Source: Nymphaea colorata (taxonomy: Eukaryota; Streptophyta; Magnoliopsida; Nymphaeales; Nymphaeaceae). Taken from it: DNA of 64,000 nucleotides. The DNA is taken from NCBI RefSeq assembly GCF_008831285.2, contig NC_045138.2, positions 2,954,143 to 3,018,142 of the forward strand, in the 5' to 3' direction. The notes under the pieces are model-generated. The model was not told the DNA's origin. It made no database searches and saw only the letters and a program-made list of their open reading frames with translations. The position numbers and the translations under genes are program-made. Below are positions 1 to 14,200 of the stretch, one piece after another; position 1 is the stretch's first letter, and each line of letters starts with the position of its first letter.

Positions 1-1489
1 TCGGGTATACATACCCATGAGATATTCTCATGTGTCACTAATTTTTTTACAATATATGAGATTTTGATCAATACAAGGATCAATACTATTGTAAATCGAT
101 TCCTTGATTCTTGCATTTTTAACTGCCGAATCATCCAAATTTCTTGTAGTATTCAATCATGGCATTGTCTCTCCCAATGCCTTGCAACTCTTCTCGACAC
201 TGTTTCAACTTTAGTTAATTTAAGAGGAGGTTGAGCTTTAGTACGTTAAATGAAGCCCCAAACTTTGTTTTACTTTGATGTGCATTTTTAGGCATTTCAC
301 CTATAGAGAATACTTTGTTTCATCAAGCAAAATGGGTCCGCATAATTTTCATGATTGAAGGAGCTTTTTAAATCTTCCATATTCTTGATGAGACAGCATC
401 TGAATCATCTACTCAACAACAAATTATAATCAGCAGCAATAAGAGATTGGTTTAGAGGGAACAAGCAACACCGGTGCAAGCCTTTAGAAAAATTCTCTAG
501 CAGCCGCTTGAGACCAACAGTAGATTCACCAATTGTGAAGCAAAATTTTATTGGGAGTACCAAGAAAGAAAATGAAATCAATGCAGAAGGTTCAAAAGTT
601 GGTGAGCAGACAACCTCTTGTCAGCTTGAAACAACAAGAATTCAAGCTCTAACACCATGTAAATCTAGTTGTAAATCAGCTAAATAAGATTACAGAACAT
701 GGTGCTAAGACCCAAAGTGAATAGCAATATAGAATAATTATAAAGAATCTTTGTTAATCTCTCAAATAGCTCCATCTTGGTCAAATACGCATTTGACCAG
801 TAGAGCTTGCACAAAATAAAATACAAAAATACACATAAGAGAATAAAAGTAAACAAAAAATAAAAAGACCTATATACAAGTCTACGTGGCAATTGTAAGC
901 ATGTATATACCTAAATACTACAACCATACATGTAGTAGTGGAGCCAGAAAATCATGGCTGAGAGGCAGAAACCGGGTTTGTAGGGCACTTACTTAGATCT
1001 GGTGTGAACACCTTATGTGTTGAACCCAGGTCCAGCTCAGTCACAATAAAAGCTTTCAAGTGATGGCATAGGCAATGACCCATATCAGTCACATAGTAGC
1101 TCAGCTACTGCAAACATGCATTTAAGCATATATATATATATATAATTATAGATTATATAGACATATATGGGTTGAACATATGCAAGTATTTACAATAATT
1201 CTAATACTAGTGTCTATTGGCTTTAAAATATGAGCCTTGAGTATACATTGCCACGAGCCGTTTTAGTATAACAAGGTGACTCACGAACGAATATTATTAA
1301 AGTTCTTTTTAGTGATTTAAAATGCGTTAAAACCAGATAAGTTAGACCTTTATTTAACAGTTGTTTGAGCCTTTGAGGACCGTCATCTGAAAAAAATCGG
1401 AACATGAGGCTCGTTTTTGAGATTATAGCTAAAAGACGGTCTCCGAAGCATATGCTTCCAAAAAGACAAGGTTTGGATCTTCATTCTTC
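1..1489. other. left flank, no gene recognised
   Basis: AT-rich spacer in which I see no supportable exon; the open frames are short and lack family features. On the minus strand, the complement of 646-657 reads TGGTGTTAGAGC. This resembles the tRNA-Met primer-binding site of Copia-type retrotransposons (usual form TGGTATCAGAGC), so part of this flank may be an old minus-strand LTR element. I could not find its paired repeat. A GGAGCCAGAAAA motif at 940-951 resembles transposon-end motifs seen elsewhere in the window. Confidence 0.4.
1127..1144. repeat. (TA)n microsatellite
   Basis: Uninterrupted alternating AT run in the left flank, about nine repeat units. Confidence 0.8.
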
Positions 1490-1746
1490 ACTGATATTTG
1501 GATTCAAAAGATCGGAAGCGAAACCGACCCGCTGGCGACCCACTTGAAAAGGAAGGAAGGAAGGCCGCGCCGCGACTCGCGCGTGGATCACACGGAAGAC
1601 ATTCAAGCGTCCCCATAGGCCGTCTCGAGGGAGGCCAGGGCTCGTCACTCCGTCCCATCACTCCCGCGGAGAAAACCCAGCCGTCAGATCCGCGCTCGTC
1701 GTCCGAGAAACTCCTCCGATCGCCTCCACTTTTTGGTTCTCTTGTT
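1490..1746 (+). other. putative first leader (5' UTR) exon of the glucosylceramidase gene
   Basis: This is a sharp GC- and CpG-rich island in AT-rich DNA. It ends at a good donor (TTGTTG followed by GTAATT). Both strands have open frames of about 120 codons here, as expected of GC-rich DNA, and neither looks like a protein. The downstream coding exon begins only two bases before its ATG, so an upstream non-coding exon is required, and this island is the best candidate. The start is arbitrary and no TATA box is clear. This is inference and needs transcript evidence. Confidence 0.35.
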
Positions 1747-4700
1747 GGTAATTTCTTCTCTCCTCTTTCTGGTAATCTCTTTCCGTATTTCTCTTTCCTT
1801 TTCCCGGCGATGCTCAATTGGATCGAAATGAACCGGAATCTACACAAATCGCGCTCTAATACTTAAATAAACTTGTCTTAACTTCTCGTGGCGAGGAGTA
1901 GACCGAAACAGAAATAAAACTTCCCGACGTATGATCACGATCCGCGTGTAGCGTCTAAGTTTCGGTAGTTTGGTGAGATATCTACGATTTAGCTTTTCAG
2001 GGCATCTCCATGACTTCTTGTACATTCCTCTCTTCCTTCCTGATTCTCATAGGGCTTCCATATCAGGGATACATCCGTCATTGTTGGATTCCTCTTTCTT
2101 TCCCACTATCTGATTGGGTGGTAAGCCGGGTAAGTGATGGTTCTTAAAGGAGCATGAAATTACAATTTACAGGTCTGCTCTGCAGAAATCGGTGTTTGGC
2201 TCCTTAATTTTCTCAGGAATACGGGCATCCAAGGATAGATGAATTGAAGAGGGTGCATGTGGTACCCGATCGGTTGATGTGGTCAAGTGGTCATCAGGGC
2301 AACCAATGGTCAGAATTGGATGGATGGTGGATCCCAGAAAACCCAGCGTTTTGCGAAAATATCTATTATCGGAATTAGGGAAGGAAGCAGCCGAAGCAGG
2401 GAAATGTTAAACAGCTGGGAAAATAATTTTATAGAGAAGGAAAGTGAAAGTGAGTTTTTTGATAGCTATAAAACTGACTCCCTGCCTCTCTTTTTATTGT
2501 CGCATACATTGGCTATATTTATCTGGGTATTTTCGAAAGAAGTTACATTCGTGACAAGCAAGTAGGTTTTTAAAGATCATCACCATTTAATCTTTCTTAT
2601 TAACAACAAGTTGCAGCTACCATTCTTTGCCTTAGATGTCGTTGCGCGTTCATATTAGTTAGGCAATGTTGTCAGTATCTTACGTTAGAAAACTGATACC
2701 CATTGGCGATGACTATTAAGAAGTTATTGTTTAAATATCGGGTGTGTCTGGCCAGATGACCAAAACTGGCCCCAAGTTGATGTCCACCGTAGTTACAAAA
2801 CCTTTTATTGGCAGAACACACATCCTAATGATAAAGACTTAAAGACTTGAGCATCGGGTTGGTCCAAAACAAGCGTACCCGCCCCACAAGATGGACCCTT
2901 GGACTGGGCCTAAAAGGTTTCAGGCCAGGTGGAGGCAAGTATGCACTGTGTGGGGCATATGCACCATTGTGCCCAGTCTGTTGGACCTGGGTAAATTTTT
3001 TGTCTAATTAATTATATAAGTCAGTCTCACGAGACTTAAGTTATTGTTCTAAGCCCAATTGAAAAATTGTTATCTATATATTTAATATATAGACAAAATT
3101 TCTGGTTCCACCCGTAGGCCAAGAACAATCAGGACTCCACTCAGGTGCGGCTAAGCCAAGTCCAAGGTAGTTTGGATCTGGCCGATTCCAGCTCCAATAT
3201 TCTTAACGTATTCGACGAATAAAAGAGGCACCTCGATCGTGGCGTTGAGATTGAAAAACGTAGTTTTTTTTCTTTCCATTTTTGCCTTTTGGAGGGAGAA
3301 CTTTTTACCTTTCTTTTCTGCCACTTTTGTACGTCGTGGAGGCATTTTAGTAATTGTCAACGCCCAAACACTTTGTTTGTGTTAAGACCGGAATAAAGGA
3401 TATGCCTCACCTTGTTCGCCAATAGGTCCACACCAATATTAATGGCATTGATTTTATGATTTTTTTTTAAGTAATTGACTAATTTATTCCTGCGTTTTTG
3501 CAGTTAGTGAGTCAATTTCAGATATTGACATTATTAGGTTAGGTCCATCTTTTCTCTGTCTTTAACTATGGTTATCCACTTATCATAATATGAAAGGGAT
3601 TTATGTCATTAAAAATACTAGCATTTTTCGCCCCCTTTTAAGAGTTGACGATTTTATCATTTCTTATATTCATATCTAATTTTCAGAGCTACAGCAAATG
3701 TTAAAAGGAAAAAATAGGGTGAATTATGTCAGCTGACATTGGCCCATGGGGTCAGATTATTTTTTGTGGCGCTGAATTTTCATGGGCTTTTAGAATCTGT
3801 TTCTTTTTCATGGTTCGTCCTTACCTTGTAGCGCCAGTTTAAATTTCGTGCATATTGAGTTACCAGCCTATCCTCTAAGCTCATAAACTCTTCTTTGCTC
3901 AGTAATCACCAATAAATCCATCTCTAACGTCTGGGCTTTGGTCAAGTTATGTTTATTAGTTTAACCTGCTAACATATTTAGCAAAAATTGGTTCATGTTA
4001 TTTGAAAAAGTCTTGTATGACGGGCTTATTTAATTCATTTATTTCAATTTATTGAAGGCATGAAACAATTTTTATTAAGAAATTTAACTTTCAAAATTAC
4101 TTTAGAAATGGTTAATTAAAATGTAAACATGAACCATTCAACAGATGGCAATGAAAATGACAAAATAACTTATTGGAACTTTTCTGTTTTTTGTACTTTT
4201 CCCAGTAAGATGATTTTGATCCTCCGTATCCGCTTGTTTCGTCACGTGGGAAGGGAACTAATTTTCCCTGCAATGGGTCCCGCAGCCGGCATCTTGTGAG
4301 ACAAATTGTGGGTCCCACTTTCTTAGCTCATACTGCCCTAACAAGCATTGTTGGATGTTCGTTTCAAACTTTCCTATCAAAATGGGTCATTTTCCGGTGA
4401 AAAGGAAATCCTTACTGAATGAAACAAACATAGGTAAGAAAATAGGTGGTTTTTGTGGCAAGGCCTAACCTTCCCTTCCTCCTACGAATATTTTTGACAT
4501 CAAATCTCAATCTCATGGTCTTTTTCATCTCTATCTAGCATCCGAGCAAACGGGTCTGGGTTTCCCCTCTTGGGAGGCTTTTTGAATGTTCTCTTACCTG
4601 TTTAATTGTTGTAAAGAGAGTAATAAGAACTGGTTCAATCCTCTTATTTCTCAAACCAAGAGATCCATGAATCGGGTACTAATGTCATTAATACTACTGA

Positions 4701-5272
4701 TAATATCATTAATACTGATCCCAATATTTGTTATTAATTTCACAAATGTGTTGTCATTGTTTTGTTCATTGGACACCCAATTCATTAGGGTCTTACTGAG
4801 AGCTGATTCGACTCTTATATGCCCGCTTTCTTTTTCCAGTTTCCCTAGGGAAGCTTTTTCCCCTCAAATACACTCACTAGGGGTTTCATAGCAAGTGAAG
4901 GTCAAGGAAGGAAGTGCACTAAATGAAGGCTCTTTTATGTGGACTGGTCCTAATAGGGCGATCTTAACAATTTTGTAGCTTCGTTCTGAAATCTGGAGCA
5001 ATAATTGCATGGGAAGTATAAGGTTCTCTTTTTCTTTTTCTTTTTTAATTAAGGAGAAACATTGTCCTTCACGAAGATTGGGCGTGGGACAGATAATTCT
5101 TTTATCTTTTAAAATGGAATTCTTAAGGCTTAGATCTGATAATATATCCGTGTTAGATCCCTGACCACACCTTATGAGAGAGAAATTTGATCCATGGTCT
5201 TCAACTTAATTCATGATCAGTTTACCTGTCGACGCTGCATCTTACTGGTTTTGTTTGTAATATTTTGCAGAA
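1747..5272 (+). other. probable leader intron/upstream region of the glucosylceramidase gene
   Basis: About 3.5 kb lies between the GC-rich island and the coding start, ending in TTTTGCAG two bases before the ATG. It holds a 53-codon coding-like stretch right after a consensus acceptor (2217-2378). There is also an AAAATTTCTGGTTCCACCC motif at 3095-3113, resembling transposon ends seen elsewhere. The stretch at about 4560-4990 has an organelle-like feel, but I match it to no gene. Everything else is ordinary AT-rich DNA. Confidence 0.35.
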
Positions 5273-8200
5273 ATGTTAGTGGAGATGAAGGCAAGTGATT
5301 GCAGTGAAGAAGAGGCGCGTCCATTCCTCCAAGGATCCGCCAGCCCAACCAATGCCTCACAGGTATTCTACTTCGTTATAAGGAAAGCAGACAAAATGAA
5401 GACCAATGAAAACGGTTTGGTTCGATTTATAGAAGGTGGACGTCCTAGCAATCGCGATTTGCATAGTTTCGCTATTGCTATTTTGAAAATTCAAGGTTTT
5501 GGAGGGATTCAACTATTTTTCTCCTTTATTTATAGGCGTAGTTTACTTACGGTTTTTTTTTTAACGTATTCTTGTCGATAAAAACACAGCACCAGTAGTT
5601 GTTACATTGGTGCACGCTAGTCTATGCTCCCTCGGAGATGCGGCAAAAATGCGTTTAGCTGATGTTTCATTGCATGAAATCGGTGCAGATCGTGATACAT
5701 TCACTTTGACAACACCAGTGCACAAGGACAGGATTAAGAATCCATTATTGATGCCTAATATCCTTTAGAATGTAGAGGCCGGTGAGAAATTTGGAATCTC
5801 AAAACACCAGTGCACAAGGACAGGATTAAGAATCCATTATTGATGCCTAATGTTCTTTAGAATGTAGAGGCCGGTGAGAAATTTGGAATCTCAAATACAA
5901 GCATGATCCTGAGTGATGGAAATGGTTCCCTTGCCAATTTATATTGACCTTGATACCCTTTCTTACCTTACCACTTTGTCTTTGAAGTATTTTATCATTT
6001 CACGTCGCTTCCTAGATGATGCCGCTTCTAGCTTCTCAAATCATTTACAAGTTTGAATAGTGAATGGTTCCTACTTCCTAGATCACCCGTTTTTGTTTCC
6101 ATTTTCTATGGAATTGAATTGTTTTCATTGTCCGAGGTATTTTTTGTTGCAAAGATGAAGTCCACAGAAACCGGTGAATCTTCTGAATTTTTCATTTTTG
6201 ATCTGAAGTCTGAAGACTCTGAAGTCTGAACATCACCTTTTCATGATTTTCTTTGAGCTTGTTTGGCAGCAACCGTTATTTGTTAGAGAGGGATAGCATC
6301 TTTATAAATGATTGCCAGATTTGCTTGATTTACGTACAACTATCCATGAAGTATAACGTTTCAAGTATCTTTTGCTGTTTTTCTAGCTTCAGTCCGATCC
6401 TGCAATACCTGCCCCCATGACTTGGCATCGTAAAATAAACAGTGTGGACAATGCTATCTCAGAGTTTACTCTAAGTTACACAGAGATGCTGAAGATGGTA
6501 ACATTTCGCCGGCTGTTTTACTGCTTTGTCGCTATTCGCACATGTTTCATGGTACTGATAGTGATTTTCTGTGGATGCAACTCTATTGGACGGTCCCACA
6601 TAACCTTCTCAACAAAAAAGGCTCCCCTAGGTCTGAGAATGTTGCGCCATGTGAGGAGAGAAACCTCAAAAGGACGGGTATCGGATCATGGAGATGACCT
6701 TCTCTAACTCCTTAACTATTTTGGATGATCATTTAGTTGAATTTTGGTTGTTTGACTAACGGCATGTACTCCATCTTTTTCTTGAACCTGTAGAAGGCAC
6801 TGATTGATCCTTTCAGTCAACGTAAAATTCTTCCTTCTCAAGGTGTCCCGCTTGGAGGCATGGGGTAGCCTCTAGCCGCTTGAAATACCACGATTTTGCA
6901 TTTTCTCCACTTTCCTTTCTTGTTAACAATTTTAAATGGTTTTATCTAGCCTCTTAGTGTTGAAATGATAGAAAAGATTCGAGTTCAAGGAACTTGTCAT
7001 TAGGCATATTATTTCCTTTAATTGACATCAGGAAGTCCCTTCATCAGAAAATCTGAAACCTTTTTCATGAGTTTCTATTTATTGTCAAGTTCTTGTCTCT
7101 CTGAAATTGAGGAGGCCAACTTTCAGTGCAGGAAGCATTGTCAGAAGTTATAAAGGTGAGTTTCAACGGTGGCAACTGTTTCCTGGGGAATGGGAGGAAG
7201 AACCCATCTTGGCCAATCAATTTTCGGTAAGATTTAAACTTTATTATTTATCTATGGATCAAAAATGTCTCTAGTATTAGTCAACCTGGACAAAGTTATA
7301 TACTGGTGGCCCATCCCCCTTGTTTCCCTTTTTTAGTTCTTTTTTCTCGTTGATGTGAACCTGCTAAGCATGTCCAGTAGGCAAGATAATTTGGTGGTTT
7401 TTGGGAAAATTTAAAATAAATTCCAATGTTCCATGATGCTAATCATCATGATACTTTAATTTACTGCAGATAGATAATTTGAGAAGAACCACTTAAGTTC
7501 TCAGTTTTATCCTTGTCCGGATGATTCTTGCACCTACTTCTTGGTTTTCTACAAAGTGATCATATAGAAATTGGATATATGGTTGCATTCTTTTATTGAT
7601 GAGTTTTCAACTCATTGATGTTAGTTGCTTTAGTTGAAAATTTGAAATAATTGTGGCAGGAAATCTTGTGTCCAAATCTCTATTGTGATTCATTTGAAGT
7701 CTCGTGAACTAATGAGTTTGACAGTTACTGTCAATTCTGCTTGAACCTGATTTCCTATCTTCAAAATGTTGTGGATCAAGGGCACCTGCTACACTATAAT
7801 CTATATTTTGCTGAAGAATTAGGCACAAAATCTATGCCAAAGGTAACAAAAAAAATTAATTTATATCTAAACAGAAGCTAGTAAATATCAATGAGTATAT
7901 TACTTGAAACAAAGATATTGTATCTTATATCCTTTAGCAGAATGTCTGTCATCCAATTATGCAAAAGCCTTTGATTTTATGTTATTTTTATGTAACTTCA
8001 GTTTTTAGAAAACTGCAGTTTGTATCCTGTTAAAATGCTTCGGACAGTAATTTCTTATTTGAAACCTTTTTTCTTCTGGATAATTTAATATGTAACAGTG
8101 ATGTGTACTCTCATCGGCATTTGTAAGTCCATCCTCTTATTCTTTTCTGCTTCTGATGTATGCCACCTTCTTGACATGCATTAATTGATTGAGAAAAATC

Positions 8201-11200
8201 AGCTCTCCAACTTCATCTATCATAATTTTTTGGTAGTATAGATGCTTTCCTGATTCATCAAATTTATTCATGGAAGTTATTTCGTTGTTCAGGTCTTCAT
8301 CTCCCGTCAAAATGGTAAAAAGTTTTCCTCTGTATTACATTCTGGATGCCCGGATAGGATCAAGTAAGAATTGATTACTCTATGCCATGTTGCTTCCAGA
8401 AGAATGCTTTATATACACAGAAGATGCAGATGCCCCTTTTTCCTTTTCCCTTCCCATTTTAGCACCTTTTACATATGAACTGGACAGACAACAGTTTCAT
8501 AATGTGCAATATGGCTTGCAGAGAAAGTATTGGTTCAGGGATTGGGTCTTGGGACTGGAAATTGGATGGAAAAAGTTCCACCTATCATGCATTGTACCCA
8601 AGGGCATGGACTGTATATGAAGGTACAAGACAGGCTACAAGCCTACAACTTGATTTTGCAGGTTGAGGGTGGTATGCTGATGGTTTATAGAAGATTCAAG
8701 TGAAAGTTTGTTTTTTGACCTTTTACAGGAGAACCTGATCCAGAACTTAAAATTGTGTGCAAACAAATATCTCCTTTTATACCCCACAATTATCGAGAGA
8801 GCAGCTTCCCTGTTGCAGTATTTACATTTATGGTGCGAGAAACAACTACCTTTAAGTTTACTTTCATCATGCAGTTAGGGATGCTTACTGAAACATCATA
8901 TGTTGATTCGTCCAGCTAACGAATTCAGGCAACAGTGATGCTGATGTCACCATTCTTTTCACATGGGCTGTAAGTTAACAATTCACAGCCATGTAATAAA
9001 CATACCCGTACATTCAAAGGTTTTGCACCCAGTAGTATGTGAAGTGAAAGGAAATTTTCCTTTGGTGTCCCAGATATATTCACAGCTTTTACCCAGGGAA
9101 TTAATTGACTAAATTTTTTTTTTCTGTGTATTATATTTTCAGAATTCGGTTGGTGGGGATTCAGAATTTTCTGGTGGTCATCGCAATAAAAGTTTTACGT
9201 AAGAATTTCCAGAAATATCTGCTGCCAGTAAATCTTTTTTCCATAGAAGATGATATTGTTCGTCTGTAAATAGTTTCTTAAATGCATCAAACTGTTCTCA
9301 TATTCTTTTGTTAATGGCAACTCTTTTAATAAATTTAGAATCATTGCAGGAAAAATTCTGGTGTCAGAGGAGTACTTCTACATCACAAGTGTGTCCCTTT
9401 CTGTGGATCTGTGATACCCGTCTTCACACAGCCTCCTTCATTTGCTGCATCATCTCAAAAGATGATTATCTCCTTCTCATACCGTGCCCAACTTCTCAAG
9501 TTGTTAAATGCAGGACTGCTGGTGGTCATCCTCCGATAACATTTGCTATAGCATCTCAGGAGACTGATTTAGTACATGTATCAGAATGCCCTTGCTTCTT
9601 GATATCTGGTAATGCTCATGGCTTCTCAGCGGAAGATCTTTGGCATCAAATCAAAAAGGTAAGGCAAGTACTTTCTTGTGACTGGAATGCATAAAACTTG
9701 ATTGTGGAAAGTCTTTCTTAATCTAGACAGGTTTCTTCTTCTGAAGCAACAACATATGTTGCAGGCTTGCAGATCATTTAATGGAACTTTTCTCTTTAGC
9801 ATCTGTGAATCCTTCCTGCTTGAACTATGTCACAACTACTGATGTCCCTCCATGTTGCTGTGCTGAACCAAATTTTGCTTTTCTGGTTTATCCCGTAAAA
9901 GAAAAACTGCTTGTTTCTGCATTATCAGAGTGTAACAGAAGTCATATTGTAAAATTTATAAAATTGTGATCATGTCCTTTATATATGTCATATTGTGCTT
10001 AAAATTATGGCTTCCAAAACTGCTGCTGCATCCGTGTAAGACTGTGACGTGTGTAAAAATGGAATATACTGAAAAAGTTGTTGAAAGGAAAAGTTACGAT
10101 CCATTCAATGTTTTCTTGCTTTTTTGCTTTCTGGGTATTTCACGATTTCTTTATTTCCACTTTATATATCAGACATGTTTTTTGCTTTATTTTTTAGTTA
10201 TTTTGAAATTTTATATTTTATGTGTATGTAATATGCTATTTTTTATTTTTTCTTTTTTCTTTCAGTTTCTTATGTTCCAAAATTTTCCTTCATTTTTCCC
10301 AAAGATTATCAGAAAACCATACTGTTGCAAGATTTTACCTTGCTGAGATGGAGAAGCTGATATTGTGACCATGGTGCAACTGCGTAAGCTAGTTAGACAC
10401 GCGTAGATTCAACTAGTTCTCCTACTTTTGTCCCTCCAGATATGCTTTCTTTTGTCAATGCATTCTTTGATTTCTCTTTTATTTGCCATGATCTCCTCAT
10501 TATGTCCTTTTTTTCCTTGTCAAATCAGCATAGATCATTTGATCAGGTTGATCTTCATGGGATGTTGATGCCTTCAGAGAAGGGATCATCTATTGGAGCT
10601 GCAATAGCTTCTTCAGTGACTGTTCCATCCAATAAAGTCCGCACTGTTACCTTTGCATTAGCATGGGCTTGCCCACAAGTCAAATTTTCCAGTGGTAAGG
10701 CATACCATAGGTGAGTTATGCTTGACTACAGAAAGACTTAGAATTAAGACTAAGAATTAATGCAACTTGCTGTTCATGATGATACTTCATTAGCAGACGG
10801 TATACAAAATTTTATGGCTCCGATAACGATGCAGCAGCTGATATTGCACATGATGCTATTCTTGGTAATTTTTTTCTTTGTATTTCTATAGTTATATAAA
10901 TTTCTGACAAATATTCAAATTTCATAAATAAATTTGATTTTGTGAATTGAATTATCTTTATTCCCTGAAGCATCACCCAACCCTGACATGATTTGCCTTC
11001 CCTTTCTTTTCATGCGTAATTGTGTCTTCCATGCCTTTGGTAGTACCACTCAGATCAAAGCAACTTGACAAGTCATACATGGGAAACAAGCAATTTTTTG
11101 CCAGGCTAGGATGGTGCATATATCTTAAGGGTCCTATGCACAGACACTCCTACAAGGATGCTGCATCATTGTAGACATGGCATAGACATTGGCATTGCTC

Positions 11201-14200
11201 TGTGCATGACTTAGACTTTTGGTGAAATGCCGTTGGTTGTGCCCAGTCCACCCATGTTACTTTTTTGAGAACTTGGACTTTGTCAAACTTGACCACATCT
11301 AATTTGCCCCGTAAATGAAAACATGTTTTAAGTAATTCTAATATGCATTGCTAACTTATGTAACAGGCATCTGTCTTAATTATTGAGAACTTTACATTTA
11401 TAGATATTCTTTGCTACTTTTCTATACTGTTTTATTTGCCGGTTCTTCTCACAAAATGCAAATTATGATGTTCTTACATCCAATTTAATGCACTAGTTGT
11501 GGTACATATCTGATTACCAAATATGAAGTAGCATCCTTAGCAATTTACTATATATTATTTGTGGAAAATTATTTATATATGCTTTAGCATTTTTATGTGC
11601 ATATCCAAGTAAACTGTTTTAATGCTATGTGGCTCTGCTTTCAATTGCGTGTACAAAATTTTTGATAAGGAAAAACAGTGAGTGATTCCATAACTTCACA
11701 AGTGTTAAATGTTTACTAGGATGATCAAACTTGTATACAAAGACACCGTACTTCTTTACTCATAGATCAGGATGCGAGAGAATTATTGATTGGACCCTTA
11801 AGTCATTGCCTTATTGGTGTCCAGTAGTTACGTCATTCACATGTGGTATTCAGGTAAGTCTGGATACATGAATCTCTATCAAAGTCCTTGGACATGCCAA
11901 GAAAAGCGTGTGGCCTACAGCTTGATCTAACACTCTTTTGAGTTGATTAATCAAATTCAAATTACATGCTGGCCTAACGAAAAGCTTAGTTTTGTGGGAA
12001 TCATGGCCCTTTTTTAGCTTCTTTTAATACATCAAGAATAATCTGGCTGCGGGAAGATCATCCCTAGGCTGCCTGATTGGCGGTGCAGGCAGAATAGCCT
12101 AAAGGTGGCTAGGATGCCCCATCTTTAGGGATTAAAATCAGCATGAACTTTTCTATATGTTCAGACCAGAGATCCTTAGAACTTAGGGTCTTCATTTCAG
12201 TTCCCCCATATCTTATTATCTAAATTTTACAAGTGCATAAAGTGCACACCTAGTGGCATGTTACTAGCTTGCAGCTGAGACCTATTGACAGATCTCACTA
12301 TGGCCACACTATATCTTTGGTTTATCCAGTGTTGTAAAAGTCAGAAAGAGTCAAATCGGGCAGGCTGCCAATTTCCATTGAATTGGCCAATTCAGCAATT
12401 CATCTGAATCAGCTATGAATCTGCAAAAGATAATAGTATATACATTTTTCAAATTTAGAGGAAAATATACAAGAATAATTAAATAGAAAAAATAAAATTA
12501 TTTCAAAAAATAATAAAAATGGATTGTGTATGAAAGATCACATGGCACACTTTATTGTTTGATGATCGAATCCATTTGCCAGTAATTTGATTTAAGTAGG
12601 CTCGTTCAGGCTGATTTCGACAACACATTTATCCAAACACCAGATCAGAAGTCCCTAATTTTGGTGGATTTGAAAAAATTAGATCAAGAAAAAAATAAAA
12701 TTTTTCAGCAAACCATATTATTTCAGGTTCAGTAGAATGAAAATAAAAGGTATTAGGCAGGATTGTTGGGCAAAGTTTAACTAAAAATAGAGCTAAATAT
12801 TATGAATCTCAGCATCAAAAGTTTTATCCCAGATCTGTTCATTGAAGCACTCTCCAATTCAAGTTCCTTTTTTCTGCATAAAGAAACAAGAATTTAGAAA
12901 TAGTACTTTTCTATAGAATAGGAAACATATCCATATTCCTTCCTTCTCAAGATATTATTATCTTTTGTTCCATTGGAAGTGTAAAGGAACTGTTGACTTG
13001 TAAATGGATGTTCTTGTTCATTCCTTCCTTTTTGACCAAAATAGAGCATGAGAACTGGGAGAATCACATAGAAATGTGGCAGAGCCCCATTCTTCAAGAT
13101 ACAAGTCTTCCTGATTGGTAGGTTCCTTGAGGCTAAGTTGCATTTCCTCATCATCAGAATAGTTTAAAAGTTTAAAACAGGAAAGACTCATCTTTTGTTA
13201 CAGGTATAGGGTGACCCTCTTTAATGAGCTTTATTATCTTAATGCGGGAGGAACAATTTGGACAGGTATTTTTTTGCCCGAATTTTCCTGCTATCATAAC
13301 CATTGCACATTAGTGAATCTTCACAGCGTACTTCCTGCAGATGGCAATCCTCCTATTCGGGAACATGTTTCTGCTATAGATGAAAAATTTTCCCTTGATA
13401 AATCCAGTTGTAACAACTTGGGTAGCGGCAACCATGATACTGCAGTTGATATCCTTGATAGGATGGCTGGCATTCTTGAACAGATACGTAATCCCCAGAC
13501 GTCAAACTCAGCATATGGACCTTCATTGCTTCAAGATGGAGAAGAAAATGTCGGACAATTCTTATATCTTGAAGGAATTGAGTATCTTATGTGGAACACT
13601 TATGATGTCCACTTTTATGCATCATTTGCCTTAGTAATGACATTTCCAGAGCTTGAACTAAGCATCCAGAGAGATTTTGCAGCAGCTGTAATGATGAATG
13701 ATCCCGAAAAAGTGCAGACGTTATCTGATGGTCAGTGGGTTGCAAGAAAGGTTCTTGGTGCTGTTCCCCATGATCTTGGACTGCACGATCCCTGGTTTGA
13801 AGTGAACATTTATAACCTCCACAACACAGATAAGTGGAAAGATTTAAATTCAAAATTTGTACTTCAAGTGTACAGGGATTTTGTTGCAACTGGTAATAAG
13901 TCATTTTGCCGTGCTGTTTGGCCATCAGTTTACATGGCCATGGCTTACATGGAGCAGTTTGACAAAGATATGGATGGGATGATTGAGAATGAAGGTTTTC
14001 CTGATCAAACGTATGATGTCTGGGCTGCAACTGGTGTAAGTGCTTATACAGGAGGTCTTTGGGTGGCAGCATTGCAGGCTGCTGCTGCTATGGCACATGA
14101 AGTTGGAGATCAGGTTTCTGAAGAAACTTTTTGGAATAAATTTGAGAAAGCTAAACGGGCATATGATACATTGTGGAATGGTTCTTATTTCAATTATGAC

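Noticed and set aside
1488-1866. Overlapping frames of about 120 codons on both strands
   Set aside because: GC-rich DNA with few stop codons on either strand; neither translation shows domain-like composition. Better read as a leader exon.
13587-14072. 161-codon minus-strand frame inside the glucosylceramidase large exon
   Set aside because: Antisense to the catalytic-domain exon, whose plus-strand reading is unmistakable.
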